Origin: Amaurobius ferox
Lineage: Eukaryota > Arthropoda > Arachnida > Araneae > Amaurobiidae
Assembly: GCA_951213105.1 (NCBI GenBank)
Contig: OX578140.1
Coordinates: forward strand, 35,695,256 to 35,759,255
Length of the DNA: 64,000 bases
Reading direction: 5' to 3'
The translations under genes were made by a program, and so were the position numbers. Shown piece by piece: positions 22,858 to 34,682 of this stretch; within the stretch, counting starts at the first letter, position 1, and each line of letters opens with the position of its first letter. The notes below the pieces were generated by a model. That model searched no databases, was not told the origin of the DNA, and worked only from the letters and a program-made list of their open reading frames with translations.

Positions 22858-23404
22858 TACATGCATATATGTTTTACCGTCAATGGACATTTTAACGTAT
22901 TTCGTACATCGTGTTACTGTCTCTTCACGATGATTTAATTTTGCACTAGATTGCATAATATCTACGTGTGATCTTCTCTTACCCATCGTTTTGATATGAA
23001 ATGAAACATACGACAATGTTCATTACGACGATCTGAAAAAAATTTCGCTGTCGGTCGCACTATATCTGAGAGATGGTCAACTCCTACAGCTAATGTTATG
23101 ATTATTTTATTGCTTGCAATGCATAGCACGAGCTTAAATCCAGCTTTTGGGGTTATTTCAATTACAGTAACGTTGTTGTTTATAGCAATAGTTTTAATAT
23201 GAAAAAAAAATATCTTATGACTATATATGCGGCATATATGATAACATCGAAATGACACATATAACAATGATTACATTCAATTTACATAAATTTTACTTTG
23301 ACAATTTTAATATAACAATCGGCCATTCTTATACATTACATTTCCATAATATCACTTCTATTCTTCCTTAAAATTCCGTTAATGTCCAAATACTATTCTT
23401 TTAT
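22858..23404. other. AT-rich non-coding stretch
   Basis: No gene. Two weakly similar ~180 bp parts (around 22990-23035 and 23230-23275, both with GAAATGACACATATAACAAT-like words) hint at an old duplication. Confidence 0.35.
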
Positions 23405-23488
23405 GGGTTCCCCATGGTCCGACCATTCGCTATGCTGCTCTAAGTCCTAGGACGAGCCGGATGGTCTGGGCTTTCGGGTTCCCCATGG
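23405..23488 (+). mobile_element. Tiny hairpin retroposon (58 bp) with 13 bp target duplication
   Basis: A 58 bp insert (23418-23475) lies between two perfect 13 bp direct repeats GGGTTCCCCATGG (23405-23417 and 23476-23488). The insert starts TCCGACCATTC, contains TCTAAGTCCTAGGACGAG and ends GGATGGTCTGGGCTTTC. Its two ends are partly complementary and can fold into a stem. It belongs with the inserts at 36565-36651 and 42489-42668. Confidence 0.85.
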
Positions 23489-23683
23489 TTTTATTTATAG
23501 TCGTATATGGCCAAGAATATTGTGATAGCTAAACATTTTTTCCTTTTATACATTTTACTAAAACAGTGTAACTCTAAAAATATTTTTTCATAATATTTTA
23601 TTCGGATTAGTCTTGTGTGTGTGAGCAATACTATTGTTAACACGCGATGTCTATTGAATACTAGACAATTACCAGACGGTTGG

Positions 23684-23684
<1 letters not shown>

Positions 23685-23714
<30 letters not shown>
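23685..23714. repeat. (TA)n microsatellite
   Basis: Fifteen uninterrupted TA dinucleotides or so. Confidence 0.95.
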
Positions 23715-23717
<3 letters not shown>

Positions 23718-24330
23718 ACGATAATCAACAGTTACGAAGCTTAAAATACCTATTCCCTTTTATTCGAAATCAGATCAGCTAAATTGAATATTTTCGAAAT
23801 TTTAAATATTTTCTGATTTGAAAACATAAAACAGAAATCATTTAAAGTTATTTTTTACATAAAATTCTAAATAAATAGTCATTTTATATGTAATTTTTAT
23901 TTAAAAAAAAAAAAACGGCATCGTTTATGAAATGCTAGCCAGCAGTATTTTCTATATATTGGATGTACTTTAAATATTATAAACGTAACATTTCCTTAAT
24001 GCAATCCAATGAGTTCACATTTATTATAAACTAGAATTACCCGCTGTTTCCCGAGTTCTGAATAGGCGTCTATGTATAAATAATTAAAAAAGCACCCGCT
24101 GATTAAATAATGCATTCGAACATAATTTTCAATCCGAAAATTAAACGATTCAAATCGCGCGCGCTCTCCAAAAAAAAAAAAAAAACGATATGAGAATCAC
24201 AATCACAACTGACCGTATATTTAATCGCTCATGAAACAGGCGAATTCGTGGAAATCCACATGCAGTCTAATAAATAGGAAGTGGACCAACTGAAGGTCAC
24301 AGTTTCGTAACCAATACGCTTCTCTGTGAT
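23715..24330. other. AT-rich non-coding stretch
   Basis: No gene recognised. Contains two A-runs (23910, 24170). Confidence 0.5.
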
Positions 24331-24439
24331 CTTGCTACTGTGGATTGGAAAAAATTCGGCTCACATTTTTCTCCACACGTTTTATGGGGTGTTTACGGTC
24401 GCAAAAGAGACCCAAGCTTATAAAATAAATAAAAAACTT

Positions 24440-24620
24440 ATTAAAAATTTTAAGAATAACACCAAGGTGCACCTGTTCGGATCCTGAAGAACCTGTGTAC
24501 CAAATTTGATGGTCGTACGATGAATAGATATATCGCTGCAGACAGCACAGACACAGACAGATAAATACACAGACAGACACAGACAGACACAGACAGATAA
24601 ATACACAGACATACACATCC
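24440..24620 (+). repeat. Dispersed-repeat end with CAGACA/ACAGATAAAT minisatellite
   Basis: The sequence TTCGGATCCTGAAGAACCTG, then TACCAAATTTGATGGTCGTA, leads into an ACAGACAG(ATAAATACAC) array at 24535-24615. The same kind of end (ATCCTGAAGTACATCTGTAC, then ACGCACGCAC) is found at 42990-43062. This layout is common at one end of arthropod non-autonomous repeats. Open frames on the complement (60-99 codons) are repeat artefacts. Confidence 0.6.
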
Positions 24621-24761
24621 AAACAGTTCGACATATTCGGTACAATTTCTCAATACGCTTTTTTCGAACGCGAATATTTATGTTTTTATCATTTCTGATA
24701 CAATATAATTTCTGGATCCATTACTACATCAGCGTTCATGCCGTTCACCATGGCAACCTAT

Positions 24762-25068
24762 GGCTCCTATATATGCAGGATGACTCAACCGCCATTTTCA
24801 CTCAAACCGGTTTAGTCAGTTATCATCTGTCTGTTCTCAATGTCGTCCGCATGTTACATGGCTGACATTTGATACTTAATTTAACTGAAAAATTGGTGCT
24901 TCTGTTTTCAAACAATTGTGCCTATCATTCAAGAATGTATTCTAAAATATTTTGAATTTCTCGAAATCCCGAGAAAAGGACGAAAATGCCCTTTTTCGTC
25001 ATGTATTGCCATCTCTTTAGCTGGGAGTCAAGATGGCCGTTGTTTCGCAAGCCTGTATATATAGGAGC
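24762..25068 (+). mobile_element. MITE family M, copy 1
   Basis: Ends GGCTCCTATATATGCAGG and CCTGTATATATAGGAGCT are inverted repeats. The interior near 25000-25045 (GGGAGTCAAGATGGCCGTTG) is the reverse complement of the interior at 57480-57510. The element is about 305 bp and non-coding. Target duplications are unclear. Confidence 0.75.
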
Positions 25069-26814
25069 TTTATGATGACGCAAAAAAAAAAAAAAAAACG
25101 TGACGTCACATTATGAAGTACGTGAATGGTCAATAGCAGCACCCTCAATCGATTGACGTAGAATTACGAACTACAAGCTTAGAATTGGATCTATAACACA
25201 TCTCTATAGCCAAAACACAGTAACAAATAAAAAGACGCAAATTCTAAGACTATTAATATATAAATAATTTACAAATGTGAAAATGTGTTCTAATAATTTT
25301 ATGTAACATCAATTCACTATAAACATTATGATCCGTAAAAGCGTGAAGAAACTTGAAATAGAATAAAATGTACCCTAAAGAACATTGTTCATTTTCTCTC
25401 CGCATTGCCAGAAATCTGGCAACAAATCTGCAAAAATATATTGACTGTTTATTTATTAAAAGATAATTTTTGTAAGAAGCTTAGTGCTAATAAAAATAGT
25501 TCCTTGATTTATTTCCATCATTATTTTCGACTTCCCTCCGTTTTTTCTTATCGTCGTTTATCATTACCGGCACTCGTAAAAGATCTATTGTAGTATTTTG
25601 AGCCTTTTCTATATTAGAAATTATCTTCACAGGGTTTGATTTCTATGGACAGCATTTAGATTCTTCAATCAGAAAATTGGTGCACAGAAGGTTTATATGA
25701 ATACTTCGAAATTTTATTTTGCATTTAATCTATATCATACTTACAAAACGCCCTTATAGAAAATCCCAAAGTTAAAAAAATTAAAAAAAAATGAAATCGG
25801 TTAATGAACCGGTTTATATCTTAAAATATTGGTCTTATTTTCCTAATTGCGAAGTACTTTAATTTTCAGGCTAGCTCTTTATTTCTGGAGAGCTAAGAGT
25901 TATTCAACTATCTTCAAAGGTTGGTCTAGTTCATAATAAGGCATCTATGTACCCGTTTTGCTCTTGATAGGGCTCAGCACCAAATAGCCGATTATTACGT
26001 TGTTAACTAGCATGCTAGAAGAACAGGAACAATACAAATGACATTTGTAAATGAAATTTTTCGTGGGTTTTTAAACTATAAATCATAAAAAAAATATTTC
26101 TAATATATCTACAGTTTTAAAAACAGTTAGTTACGAATTAGATATAAATTCCTCAACAACTTAAAATTCACTTTGAGGTAAAATAAAATACTACTAATAA
26201 GTATTCATAGTAGTTTTATAGATATAAGAAGTTTGGTGCATTTGTGATTCTTTAGTTTATTCAAACTTGCTTATTAGTTTTCAAATTTGTAAGTACCACA
26301 CATATCATACCAGAAGAATCTCAAAATGTATAACAGTTCTATTGAGATGTTAAATTTCATTAATATATCTGTCGTGGCATATTTAATGAAATACATTCTT
26401 TGCTGCTATTAAGGAAGTTTTGGGACTTTCTCTACTAACGGTTTTTGGGATAAAAAGTTAAAAGATATTTATTACTTTCCTCATTCAGATTGCTTATATT
26501 ATTCTGATTGGCGAAATTACTTATTTCAAATACTAAAATCGGGACAGAAGCACAGACGGGTATTCGCAAAGAGGAAGGGATAAATGTACTTTCAATTTAT
26601 TACTTCAGCTGTAGTTTGAATAAACCATTTGTCATTAATGCATTACATGGAATAATAAGATGGGTAAATAACGCATTTCAGCAGCAATATAAAATATGTT
26701 AAACATTAATTCTAAGCTCTAAAAGCCAACTAAAATCCTTATCGAAACTCACTATAGGCATTTATTTGGCATGAGTTATGGGATCTTTCGATTATTCCAT
26801 TTTTTTTTTTCGTT
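25069..26814. other. AT-rich non-coding stretch
   Basis: A 17-base A-run follows at 25082, then CGTGACGTCAC. No gene, RNA or element recognised in the rest. Confidence 0.5.
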
Positions 26815-27090
26815 GAAAATCCATCTGGGAACGAGGATATCAGAAAGATCCAGAACTTGGTAGCAGGTCATGCACTAGATGGCGCAGGTAATCATCAATG
26901 GTATATTTATCGGTAGAATAAATGCGATGCTTTGTTTCTTTGTTCTTGATGCTTTTTTCGCGTTGTGCCGGCCAATTTATCATTGTCTTGTGTCAATTTC
27001 AGAATGAGGGTCAGCTTCTTTGGCTAGATTTTAGTGAGGGTGTTATGGTGATAGATGCGACGATATATAGCAGATGTTTTGTATTATAGC
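26815..27090 (+). repeat. R3 diverged block, copy 1
   Basis: Aligned by eye with 44456-44750. Shared words in order are AAATCCATCTG, GATATCAGAAA, TAGCAGGTCATGCACTAGAT, TATATTTATCGG/AGAATAAATG, TTTTTTCGCGT, AATTTATCATTGT, GTCAATTTCAGAATGA and GGTTA(T)GGTGATA(G)ATGC. The conservation pattern runs through the whole 270 bp. No open frame is shared. Confidence 0.75.
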
Positions 27091-28579
27091 GATGGAGTAT
27101 GTGTACAAATGCTTCAATTGTATTTTATTTTATTTACGATATTTTTGTCATGGGTGTTATTTGCAATTATATATTTGTCATTGGTATTATTTACAATTAA
27201 AAAATAATACTAAATATTTGAATATAAACTACGATAAAATATTTTCTTTGTTTTTATTAAGTAATTCATATGCATGCTTATCTATCTGATTATGCTAGAT
27301 GCTACAACATATATACGAATTTTAAATATATTATTACTATATAATGTATATATGTTTTGGTAGAATTAAGTATTATTTGTAATACAGATTTATTCATATT
27401 ACTATATGTTGAGACAATATCTCAAATATGTTGCATTATATTTTAGTAAGTTACTATCAAAAGTTTCAAACATTAACAATATAAATACTTTGCTTTTTTT
27501 GTTTCAAGCACTAAAAAAAGTTTAGCTATTCCAAGTTTTCGACTCTCATTAGCTGAGCTGTTCCGTGGAGGAAAAATTAACAGTGTTGTATGTTTCTAAA
27601 AATATTTCGATTTGTAAAATAACTAGATAACGATTCGTCACAATATTGTCTCTAACTGTTCATACAACAACAGCTAGTCTTCGTTATTAACAACCACTTT
27701 GTCACCAATTCTTCAGTAGTATAAAATTAAGCAATCACGAAGGTCAGCCAACTGTCTGACTCCTGTCATAGGGTAAAGTTGTCCTTATCAAAAATTACTA
27801 TACCAGGACTTACCTTTGATGCCTTCACTAAGGGTGGAGCATGTAAACTCCCGGTTCTCAACCCGGAGAGACAAACACACAAGATATAAATAAACACACT
27901 TATCTAAATTGATCAATTTCTTTAATATTTAATTTCACAGATATCTATTTATCTTGATTACTAAGATTATTCATCAATCCATTTTTATAATACATCTAGC
28001 GCTACCAATATTTCATTAATACACATATTTATAACACATAATATAATTGACACATATATTTAGACACTTTCTTTTAATCTACTGAAACTCAAAATAGTTC
28101 TTTCAGCTTAAAATACAAGAACTCGTTATTACGACGTAGATTCGTACGAACTAATTGTTCCTTATTAATTGTTCCTAAGTGTGCCTTCCGTGATAATTAG
28201 TGACAAGTGAAACACACACATAAATACCTATTCTCTTGCATTTTGACACTTATTCGCGCAATCACTATGCTGTAAGGTTCTATTTCACATCACACTTCTG
28301 AGCCACGCTTTTTTTTGTGTGCTCACTGTAGATATTTTTTGAACAACTCAATTGACATGTTGCAAGGTCGTTGTCGAAAATTCAAATCTGTCGAACTTTC
28401 TGGAACAAACTTTGGGGCACTTTTTTATTTCCCCCTTTGATTTCGTGCCACTTCTCCCATTTGTCTTTGATGCAGAAGGGGATGAACGCTGTTTATCTAT
28501 GTTTGCGTTCCAATTGGTTTCCTCTGCTGCATTTACATTGCTCATTATCTTTCTTGGCATCCGCAATTGCAATTTCAAC
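27091..28579. other. AT-rich non-coding stretch
   Basis: No supported gene. Around 27760-27860 a slightly GC-richer segment contains a small hairpin CTCCCGGTTCTCAACCCGGAG. Frames near 28348-28781 on both strands overlap each other and show no domain. Confidence 0.45.
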
Positions 28580-28629
28580 ATGTCGTACAAGTATTGTACG
28601 ACATGATAGTCGTACAATACTTGTACGAC
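28580..28629. repeat. Nested palindromes
   Basis: 28580-28604 is an 11 bp-arm palindrome (ATGTCGTACAA, loop GTA). 28609-28629 is a 9 bp-arm palindrome (GTCGTACAA, loop TAC). The 21-mers 28582-28602 and 28609-28629 are perfect reverse complements of each other, so the locus can fold in more than one way. Confidence 0.95.
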
Positions 28630-28931
28630 ATCTCCAATTTGAAATGCGTACAAAACGTAGTCATCAGTCGTCACCAAGGCCGATCACTAGCTTATCTGCA
28701 GTTGTTTATGGATTAACAACTGCTATTCTCTCTAGTAAGATCCTCCAATTCGAGTTTCTCTCAAGCTCTTCAAAAATGTAGCCATTCGAACATAAAACAA
28801 TGAAATGTTGGTGCTTCAAAAGCATTTTAGTCCAATACAAGCACGTTTATATTCTGTTGACGAAACTTTAGCGATTTTCTCTTTTAGTTATCGTAATCGG
28901 TGTCTCTGATAGACATTCTTTATGACTCATC

Positions 28932-29163
28932 AAAAAGTTGAACAATAATCAAGATTGGCACCACGTCTGCATACAATAGACAAAACCAAGAACAAAACGT
29001 TTTTAAAAAACGAATGGTCTTTTATTTAACATCCTAAAAGACGTACAAAAATTGTTAAAAAAAATTGCAATTACGGATGCAATTGCAATTTTAATAATTT
29101 TTGTACGTTTTTTAGGATGTTAAATAAAAGACCTTTCATTTTTTTTTAAAAAGTTGAACAATA
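28932..29163. mobile_element. Foldback element flanked by 16 bp direct repeats
   Basis: Arms 29016-29072 and 29081-29133 are complementary over more than 50 bp with few mismatches (outer part GGTCTTTTATTTAACATCCT). The 16-mer AAAAAGTTGAACAATA occurs at 28932-28947 and 29148-29163. The direct repeats lie some way outside the arms, so they may be a target duplication of a longer insert or a local duplication. Confidence 0.7.
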
Positions 29164-29386
29164 TTGATTTACCACAAACGGCAGGGGCACTTTATATCAT
29201 TATGCCCCATATCACTACATATGCATATGTATATCCCGTTTAAATCAATTTAACATGACAATAGCAAAACAAAGGTTTTTATGTTTATGTAAACATAGAT
29301 GATGTCATGAAGAATTACTTTGTAACATTTTATTGAACACTCAGTCCCAATTGAAACTACATAGTTTTGAATTCATTTTCAATTTT
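29164..29386. other. Short non-coding spacer
   Basis: Nothing recognised. Confidence 0.4.
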
Positions 29387-29596
29387 TTAAATGGAAACGA
29401 CTGGTAGGTCTGCATTCAAAATTCGCATATAAACTGAAATTGCCCCAACTGTTAAAAACAGTATTTTTTGTACCCAGTGAGATATAATGGCGAAAATCTC
29501 ACTGTATAAGCCTACACAAGTTTCGAATTTAGAACCGTCGGTGTAAACGTTCAACCAGGATTCAGTAGGGCAACATGTATATTTTGTTTCCATCAC
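29387..29596 (-). pseudogene. RNase H-domain fragment of a non-LTR retrotransposon
   Basis: On the minus strand the residues SWLNVYTDGSK, then GLYSEIFAI, match the start of the RNase H domain at the C-terminal end of jockey/I-type LINE polyproteins. There the Asp of YTDGS is the first metal-binding residue. RNase H would remove the RNA strand during element replication. The fragment is short, lacks the following acidic catalytic residues, and the frame decays after about 40 codons. No reverse transcriptase is readable next to it. I am moderately sure, since the YTDGS motif with the GxYSE continuation is characteristic. Confidence 0.6.
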
Positions 29597-30711
29597 CGAA
29601 GCAAATAAAATACGTGGGCAACAGACTTGGAATGATCGAGGCGAACTATACCACTTTTAACCTCAAAAGGGTTAACAGGAGGCAGCAAAGGGCCTGGACA
29701 AAAATTCAGATTATTAGGCATTTAAAGAACATTGAAAATGTTTTCCGAGCGTCCTCTGCTTACCAAGATCTGCATTATGGGACTAAGTTAAAAAGTCGTG
29801 ATCCTCTCTGAAAAATCGTGTATCTTTTTTCATAACAAGCCATAGTATTCATATAAAGTATTGTTACATGTTAATGCTCTGTATTTAACACTATATCTAA
29901 CCAGTATCCTATATGGAACTCAATTATTTTATCAAAATAGTTCTTGTTGGTTTTATTTCAATGTACAGTATTCCTAGGAAAGTCCTTAAAGCGCGACAAT
30001 AACTTTGTAAGGAAAGGTCAGTTAGGTCTGTCTATAGCGAAGTGACCATGTCCAATCGAATAAAAGGAATTGCTGAGCCTCTAAAGGGTAATTTAAAAAT
30101 TTAGCTTAAGGAACTCGCTAACAAAGCAAGATAGACGACATAAGCCAATTTCAAAGTTGTAAATCATTGTCTAAGGTGTCTAAATAGACCATAAAACTAT
30201 TACAGAAGGCATTTACTTGAATTTATCGGCATTTATTGGCGAATTGCTGCCCTCTTCAGGAATGATACAATGACCAGCACTTATATAAACATGAATATAG
30301 TGTTGAGTATGTTTAAAAGACCTTCTGTCAGAGACAAGGCACATTTGAATTATTAATTAGAATATTTCACCGTTCTGTGATAAGCATTGCAGGTGTCGCC
30401 ATGTTAAAAAATTTGATGATACTATTTTGACAGGTATGTATTAAGTTCCGTATATGCGTTTCATTGCTCTAAGAAGTATATTACCACTCTTTAGATACTG
30501 CTCTATAACTATGGTAATTGGTTTTTCTACTTTATTGTCGACTTCGTTATACAAAAATTTTGTTATTTCTCCGCTTGAGGGCGCTTCAGTCATTTTTATT
30601 CTGAAATATGATTGATTGCTTTACTATAGAAAAACCTAATGTGCACCTAAGACGTAACGTAAAGAGGTGTACTTTTCCTAAAAAAATTTTTCGATGCTCA
30701 ATACCTTTTCT
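29597..30711. other. AT-rich non-coding stretch
   Basis: No recognised gene. The part at 29600-29815 has an open + frame of 78 codons and could be more of the same LINE remnant in the other orientation, but nothing in it is recognisable. Confidence 0.4.
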
Positions 30712-31245
30712 AAATCCTCTGTATAAATACTTATCATGCATGTGATAAAATACTCATATCAGCTTATTAAATTTCTTCTAAACAAAATCACATTTATAGT
30801 GTTTCTCAGTCTAATCCTTTTCTACATGCCTGAAAAAAATTCAATACACGTTTGATTCTTTATTCTGAATAAACAATTTCACTTGTACCATTTGCAAATA
30901 ATGCAATATTCATTGCGCCACGGAATACAACAAACTCCCCTGACATTGACATCAAATAAAAAGGAGATGAACCTTTTCTTACAAAGTTATTGCGTTGCTT
31001 ATTTTTTTTCCCAAGTACCCTGCAAAAATACATAGATATTATGCATATGATAAAATACCCGTATCAGGTAATTCAATTTCTTTTAAACAATATCACATTT
31101 ATAGTTTTTTCTCAATCTAATCCTTTTCTACACGCCTAAATAAATTCAATACACGTCTGATACCTTATTCTAGATAAACAATTTCACTCGTAACATTTGA
31201 AAGTAATGCAATATTCATGGCGCCACAGAATTCGACAAACACCCC
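30712..31245 (+). repeat. R2 complex: ~300 bp tandem pair
   Basis: Two direct copies begin at about 30712 and 31012. Shared words include ATATCAG, AATCACATTTATAGT, CTAATCCTTTTCTACA, GCCTGAA/GCCTAAA, AATTCAATACACGT and TTATTCTG/TTATTCTA. They continue with AACAATTTCACT, AATGCAATATTCAT and GCGCCAC, and each ends CCCTGACATTGACATCAAAT. Clearly homologous throughout. Confidence 0.85.
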
Positions 31246-31650
31246 CTGACATTGACATCAAATAAAAAGCAACAACAACTCACACTGGAGTCGGAGAACT
31301 ATATCATCGCTGATTTATGACGACTACAGTGATCGTCATATTTATGCTAATTTCTGCTTTTTCATTAATTTATATTCATAAGGTGAGAGTGACGTGCTAG
31401 GAAGTGAAAGTAGAATAACAGATAATTTGGTAATATTTAAAGAGATCTTGAAGAAAGTAGGAGATGTTTTCTTTGTATCCCCCTGGTGATGTATTCTTAG
31501 TAATGGAAATTAATTGTATTCAGTGATCTTGTCTTGTATCCTGCACGTATACAACTAAATTGAATACTGTGAAGCAAAAACTTTTCAGGTACTTTTATTA
31601 AACATATCATGACTTGCTAACAGAAGTTTTATTTTGAAAACAGAAAAAAG
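31246..31650 (+). repeat. R2 block, copy 1
   Basis: Begins at CCTGACATTGACATCAAATA and includes GCTGATTTATGACGACT, ATATTTATGCTAATTTCTG (31338), CATTAATTTATATTCA, AGTAGAATAACAGATAATTT, CTGGTGATGT, AAATTGAATACTGTGAAGCA and CATATCATGACTTGCTAACA. Every one of these recurs in copy 2 at the same relative place. Confidence 0.85.
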
Positions 31651-31719
31651 GCACGATTGTGATATCTATAATGCATGCTTATTCATTAATTCTGCACACT
31701 TCATTTAATTGTCATCAGA

Positions 31720-32205
31720 ATTCGACTACCCCCACCCCCTGACATTGACATCAAATAAAAGGCAAAAACAACGTACACTGGAGTTGGGGAACTGTATAAT
31801 CGCTGATTTATGGCGACTTTAGTGATCGCAATATTTATTCTGATGTCTGCCAGTTCATTAATTTATATTCAAAAGGTGATAGTGACGTTCTAGGGAATAA
31901 AAGTAGAATAACAGATAATTTGGCAATATTTAGGGATATCTTTAAGAAAATAGGATATGTTTTCTTTATATCCTCCTGGTGATATGTTTTGAGTAATGGA
32001 AATGGATCGTATTCTGTGAAAGTTTATTACGTCTTACCTATTTCTGTGAGAGTTTATTTCATCCTGCACATTTCTGTGAAATTTTATTGCATCATGCGAA
32101 TATGCGATTAAATTGAATACTGTGAAGCAAATATTTTTCAGTTACTTTTATTAGACATATCATGACTTGCTAACATAAGTATATGATACTGAAAACAGAA
32201 TTAAT
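31720..32205 (+). repeat. R2 block, copy 2
   Basis: Tandem with copy 1 and matching it from CCCCTGACATTGACATCAAA to TCATGACTTGCTAACATAAG. The octamer-like core is altered here (TTTATTCTGATG at 31834). It has an extra three-fold repeat of a TTTCTGTGAAA/GTTTATTNC unit (about 32010-32090). A short extra piece at 32205-32275 repeats the core again (ATATTTATGCTAATGTATGC, then CATTAATTTACATTCAAAA). Confidence 0.85.
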
Positions 32206-32459
32206 GCATGATAGTAATATTTATGCTAATGTATGCTTCTTCATTAATTTACATTCAAAAGTGAGAGTGACTCACAAGGAGCAAAAGAATAAGAAATTTA
32301 TGAAGGAGACTTTATGTGGTAACAAATGGTGTGGACATTTCATTCTTGACATAAATATTAATCATTTTTATTATTTTTTGCTTACTTATTTTGAACAGTC
32401 ATACAAATTTTCGGAAAAAATCGTACGTGTCCTCCAAAACTAGGAATGAAAATCCCTTA

Positions 32460-33330
32460 CCTTTTCTAGAATTTATTGATAAATCCATGTAAAGTCATCG
32501 TCTAAGCTCTGTTTATGACCAATCGTGGGCAATTGATGTTTCAAGAAAGTTTTCTGAAGCGGATGTGGAAAAAGGACCGATAGTGGAAAAATAACCTAAA
32601 GTGGAAATTTTTAGTATATACTCCGACCAAATCCGGATGTCACGGCCGAATTCATGCCAGTCCTCATCCAGATTCTATCTATATCTAATCTTGAGAAAAA
32701 ATTTTCAGCCAGGAAGTGGAAAAAAAAACGAAAGTGGATGTGCTTAGTAATACACCTAAGTCCTTTCAAATTTAATGCTGAATCTTTATTAGTCATCATT
32801 TAAGATATACGTATTGAAGATTCCAAGATACATATGTTTCAAGGGAGATGTAAAATTTTAAACGAAAGTGACATCGTTAGAACTGGAAGTGAAAACCTTA
32901 TTGAGTCTCATAACCTCTTCTATAATTTAATGTCGAATCCATATCAGTTATTATCTAAGCTCTTTACATAATCAATCCTTAGAAATACATGCTTAAATAA
33001 ACATTTTGAATCGTAAGTGGAAAAGAAAATTCTTAGTAAGTAAACCATCATATTTCCTACAAGATTTTATTTTGAAAGCATATAAATTATCATCTGATCT
33101 CCGTCAATAGTTAATCTTGAGAAATAGATCTTTAAAGTAAAATGAAAATTTCCGAACCAGAAATTAATAAAGAACTGCAAATGAAATTCCTTGGTAAACC
33201 ACCTACCCTAAAATTTGATTCTGCATACTGAAATTTGCCTACTGCTCTAAAACTTGATTCTTCTTAGATGATAATTGAAAGCAATTATAACCTAAGTTTC
33301 ATCTATAGCAGATCCTAAGAAACAAATAAT
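32460..33330 (+). repeat. Diverged tandem repeat, ~150 bp period, six units
   Basis: The word family ATCNTCTAAGCTCT...AATCNTNAGAAA recurs at about 32498, 32660, 32796, 32947, 33088 and 33290. Most units also carry a GAAGTGGAAAA-type purine run (for example 32600, 32711, 33007). This array lies inside the R2 complex. Confidence 0.65.
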
Positions 33331-33384
33331 TCATGGCTAAATTAAAAAAATAAAAGTATGGCAAAATATTTGCCACCAATGACA

Positions 33385-33620
33385 GATAATTTATCATCTT
33401 TAAAGAGAGCTTTGAGAAAATAAGAAATGCTTCTTCATATACCTCTCATGATATGTTCTGGGTAATGAAAATTGGTCGTATTCTATTAAAACTTATTACA
33501 TCCTACGCATATACATTTAAATTGAATTCTGTAAAACATGCTTTCCAGGCATGTTTATTAAACGTCTCTTGACTTGCTAACTAATATTTCTGATTCGATA
33601 ATAGAATTAAAACAATGAAA
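33385..33620 (+). repeat. R2 block, copy 3 (partial)
   Basis: Contains GACAGATAATTTATCATC, TCATGATATGTTCTGGGTAA, TTAAATTGAATTCTGTAAAA, GGCATGTTTATTAAACG and TTGACTTGCTAACTAA in the order of copies 1 and 2. The 5' third, including the core, is missing. Confidence 0.75.
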
Positions 33621-34290
33621 CTGCCTGTTTATCTCCAGCGATCTCGCCGGAAGACAAATTGTAAGCATAATTTTTATTTCTACGTAATTACACTAATGTA
33701 TATAAGAAATAGCAGGGCCGTTTCGATATTCCCTTCCTTAAGGCTGAATAGCATGCACTTTTCTCTTCGAATTCAAAGGTATCAAATGACATTTTTGCAT
33801 ATGACTGCCATACAATGACTAGCTTTGAAGTATTTAGAAGTATGATTAATTTAGAAGTATATAAGTTCCTGTCTTATTAGATTTATTCTGTCAAAGATAA
33901 CCATGCTAGTGAGAATTTTTTATGGACCGATTAGCTCAAGTAGTAAGCCGTATTTTTCCAGATAATCGTCACGTTGCTAAATTTGGCTACATTTGCTTAG
34001 AACCAAATGATTTGAAATATGTTAATGAAATATGCGAATCACAGACGTTAATTTTTTAATGAAAGTCATACCAAACCCATTATACATGCTTAATCTGACA
34101 GTTATCTGTATATGTATAAAGAGTAGTATTCTGGAGTTCTACGTTGCGTATGGCACCAGATACGGAAAACGAAGCTGAGTGTTGGGCTCATTTTTAACTT
34201 ATTTACAACAATGACGAATTCTGGATATTTACGTTGCGTGTAACATCATATGGTGAAATGAAGCTAGATATTGGACTCACTTTTAATTTA
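33621..34290. other. AT-rich non-coding stretch
   Basis: No gene. A weak direct repeat of CTGGAGTTCTACGTTGCGTA (34130) and CTGGATATTTACGTTGCGTG (34220), about 88 bp apart, suggests a short duplication. Confidence 0.5.
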
Positions 34291-34308
34291 TTTAAAAAAA
34301 TGTGTAAA

Positions 34309-34550
34309 GGTCCTTGTCGCTTCTACCGGGAATCAAACCCTGGAGCTCCGAACTTGTCAGTCGACGCTCAACCGTTGAGCTAGTGGGACGAAATTGCAAG
34401 CTCTTATTGTCAAAGTGGACTCTGTATTCTCCACTCTCGAATTCAGAGTGGCGTGCAACTAACAATCTGTCTGACCAGCTCCTGCTATTTTTACTTCAGG
34501 TTATCCTCCTGCTACTACTATTTTTACCCATGTTAGTATCCTGAGTGGTC
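34309..34550 (-). mobile_element. SINE family S with internal tRNA-like part, copy 1
   Basis: On the minus strand it starts AGGATACTAACATGGGTAAA and has a body ending near GAGCTTGCAATTTCGTCCCA. A tRNA-like part follows, with an A-box-like TAGCTCAACGGTTGAGC and a B-box-like GGGTTTGATTCCC. It ends GCGACAAGGACC. An internal stretch (CTGCTATTTTTAC...) is duplicated. The same order is seen at 43931-44118. The tRNA-like part being at the 3' side is unusual for SINEs. Confidence 0.7.
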
Positions 34551-34682
34551 ATTATCCTTTCAATTTGAAATCTGAGCGCAATCTTCCAGAGTCCGCTAAA
34601 TCCATACTAGTCGTACTAGGGTTACTTTCAAACCCCCGACATCTTTGCACTAACCTACAGTGTTGATTTGTTCTGGCTCCAT

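Noticed and set aside
27760..27860. LTR retrotransposon primer-binding or LTR end
   Set aside because: Only a small CCCGG hairpin is visible; no paired LTR, TG..CA ends or gag/pol sequence nearby.
28348..28781. Frames of 84-136 codons on both strands
   Set aside because: They overlap each other, have no domain, conserved motif or splice context, and cover the palindromes at 28580.
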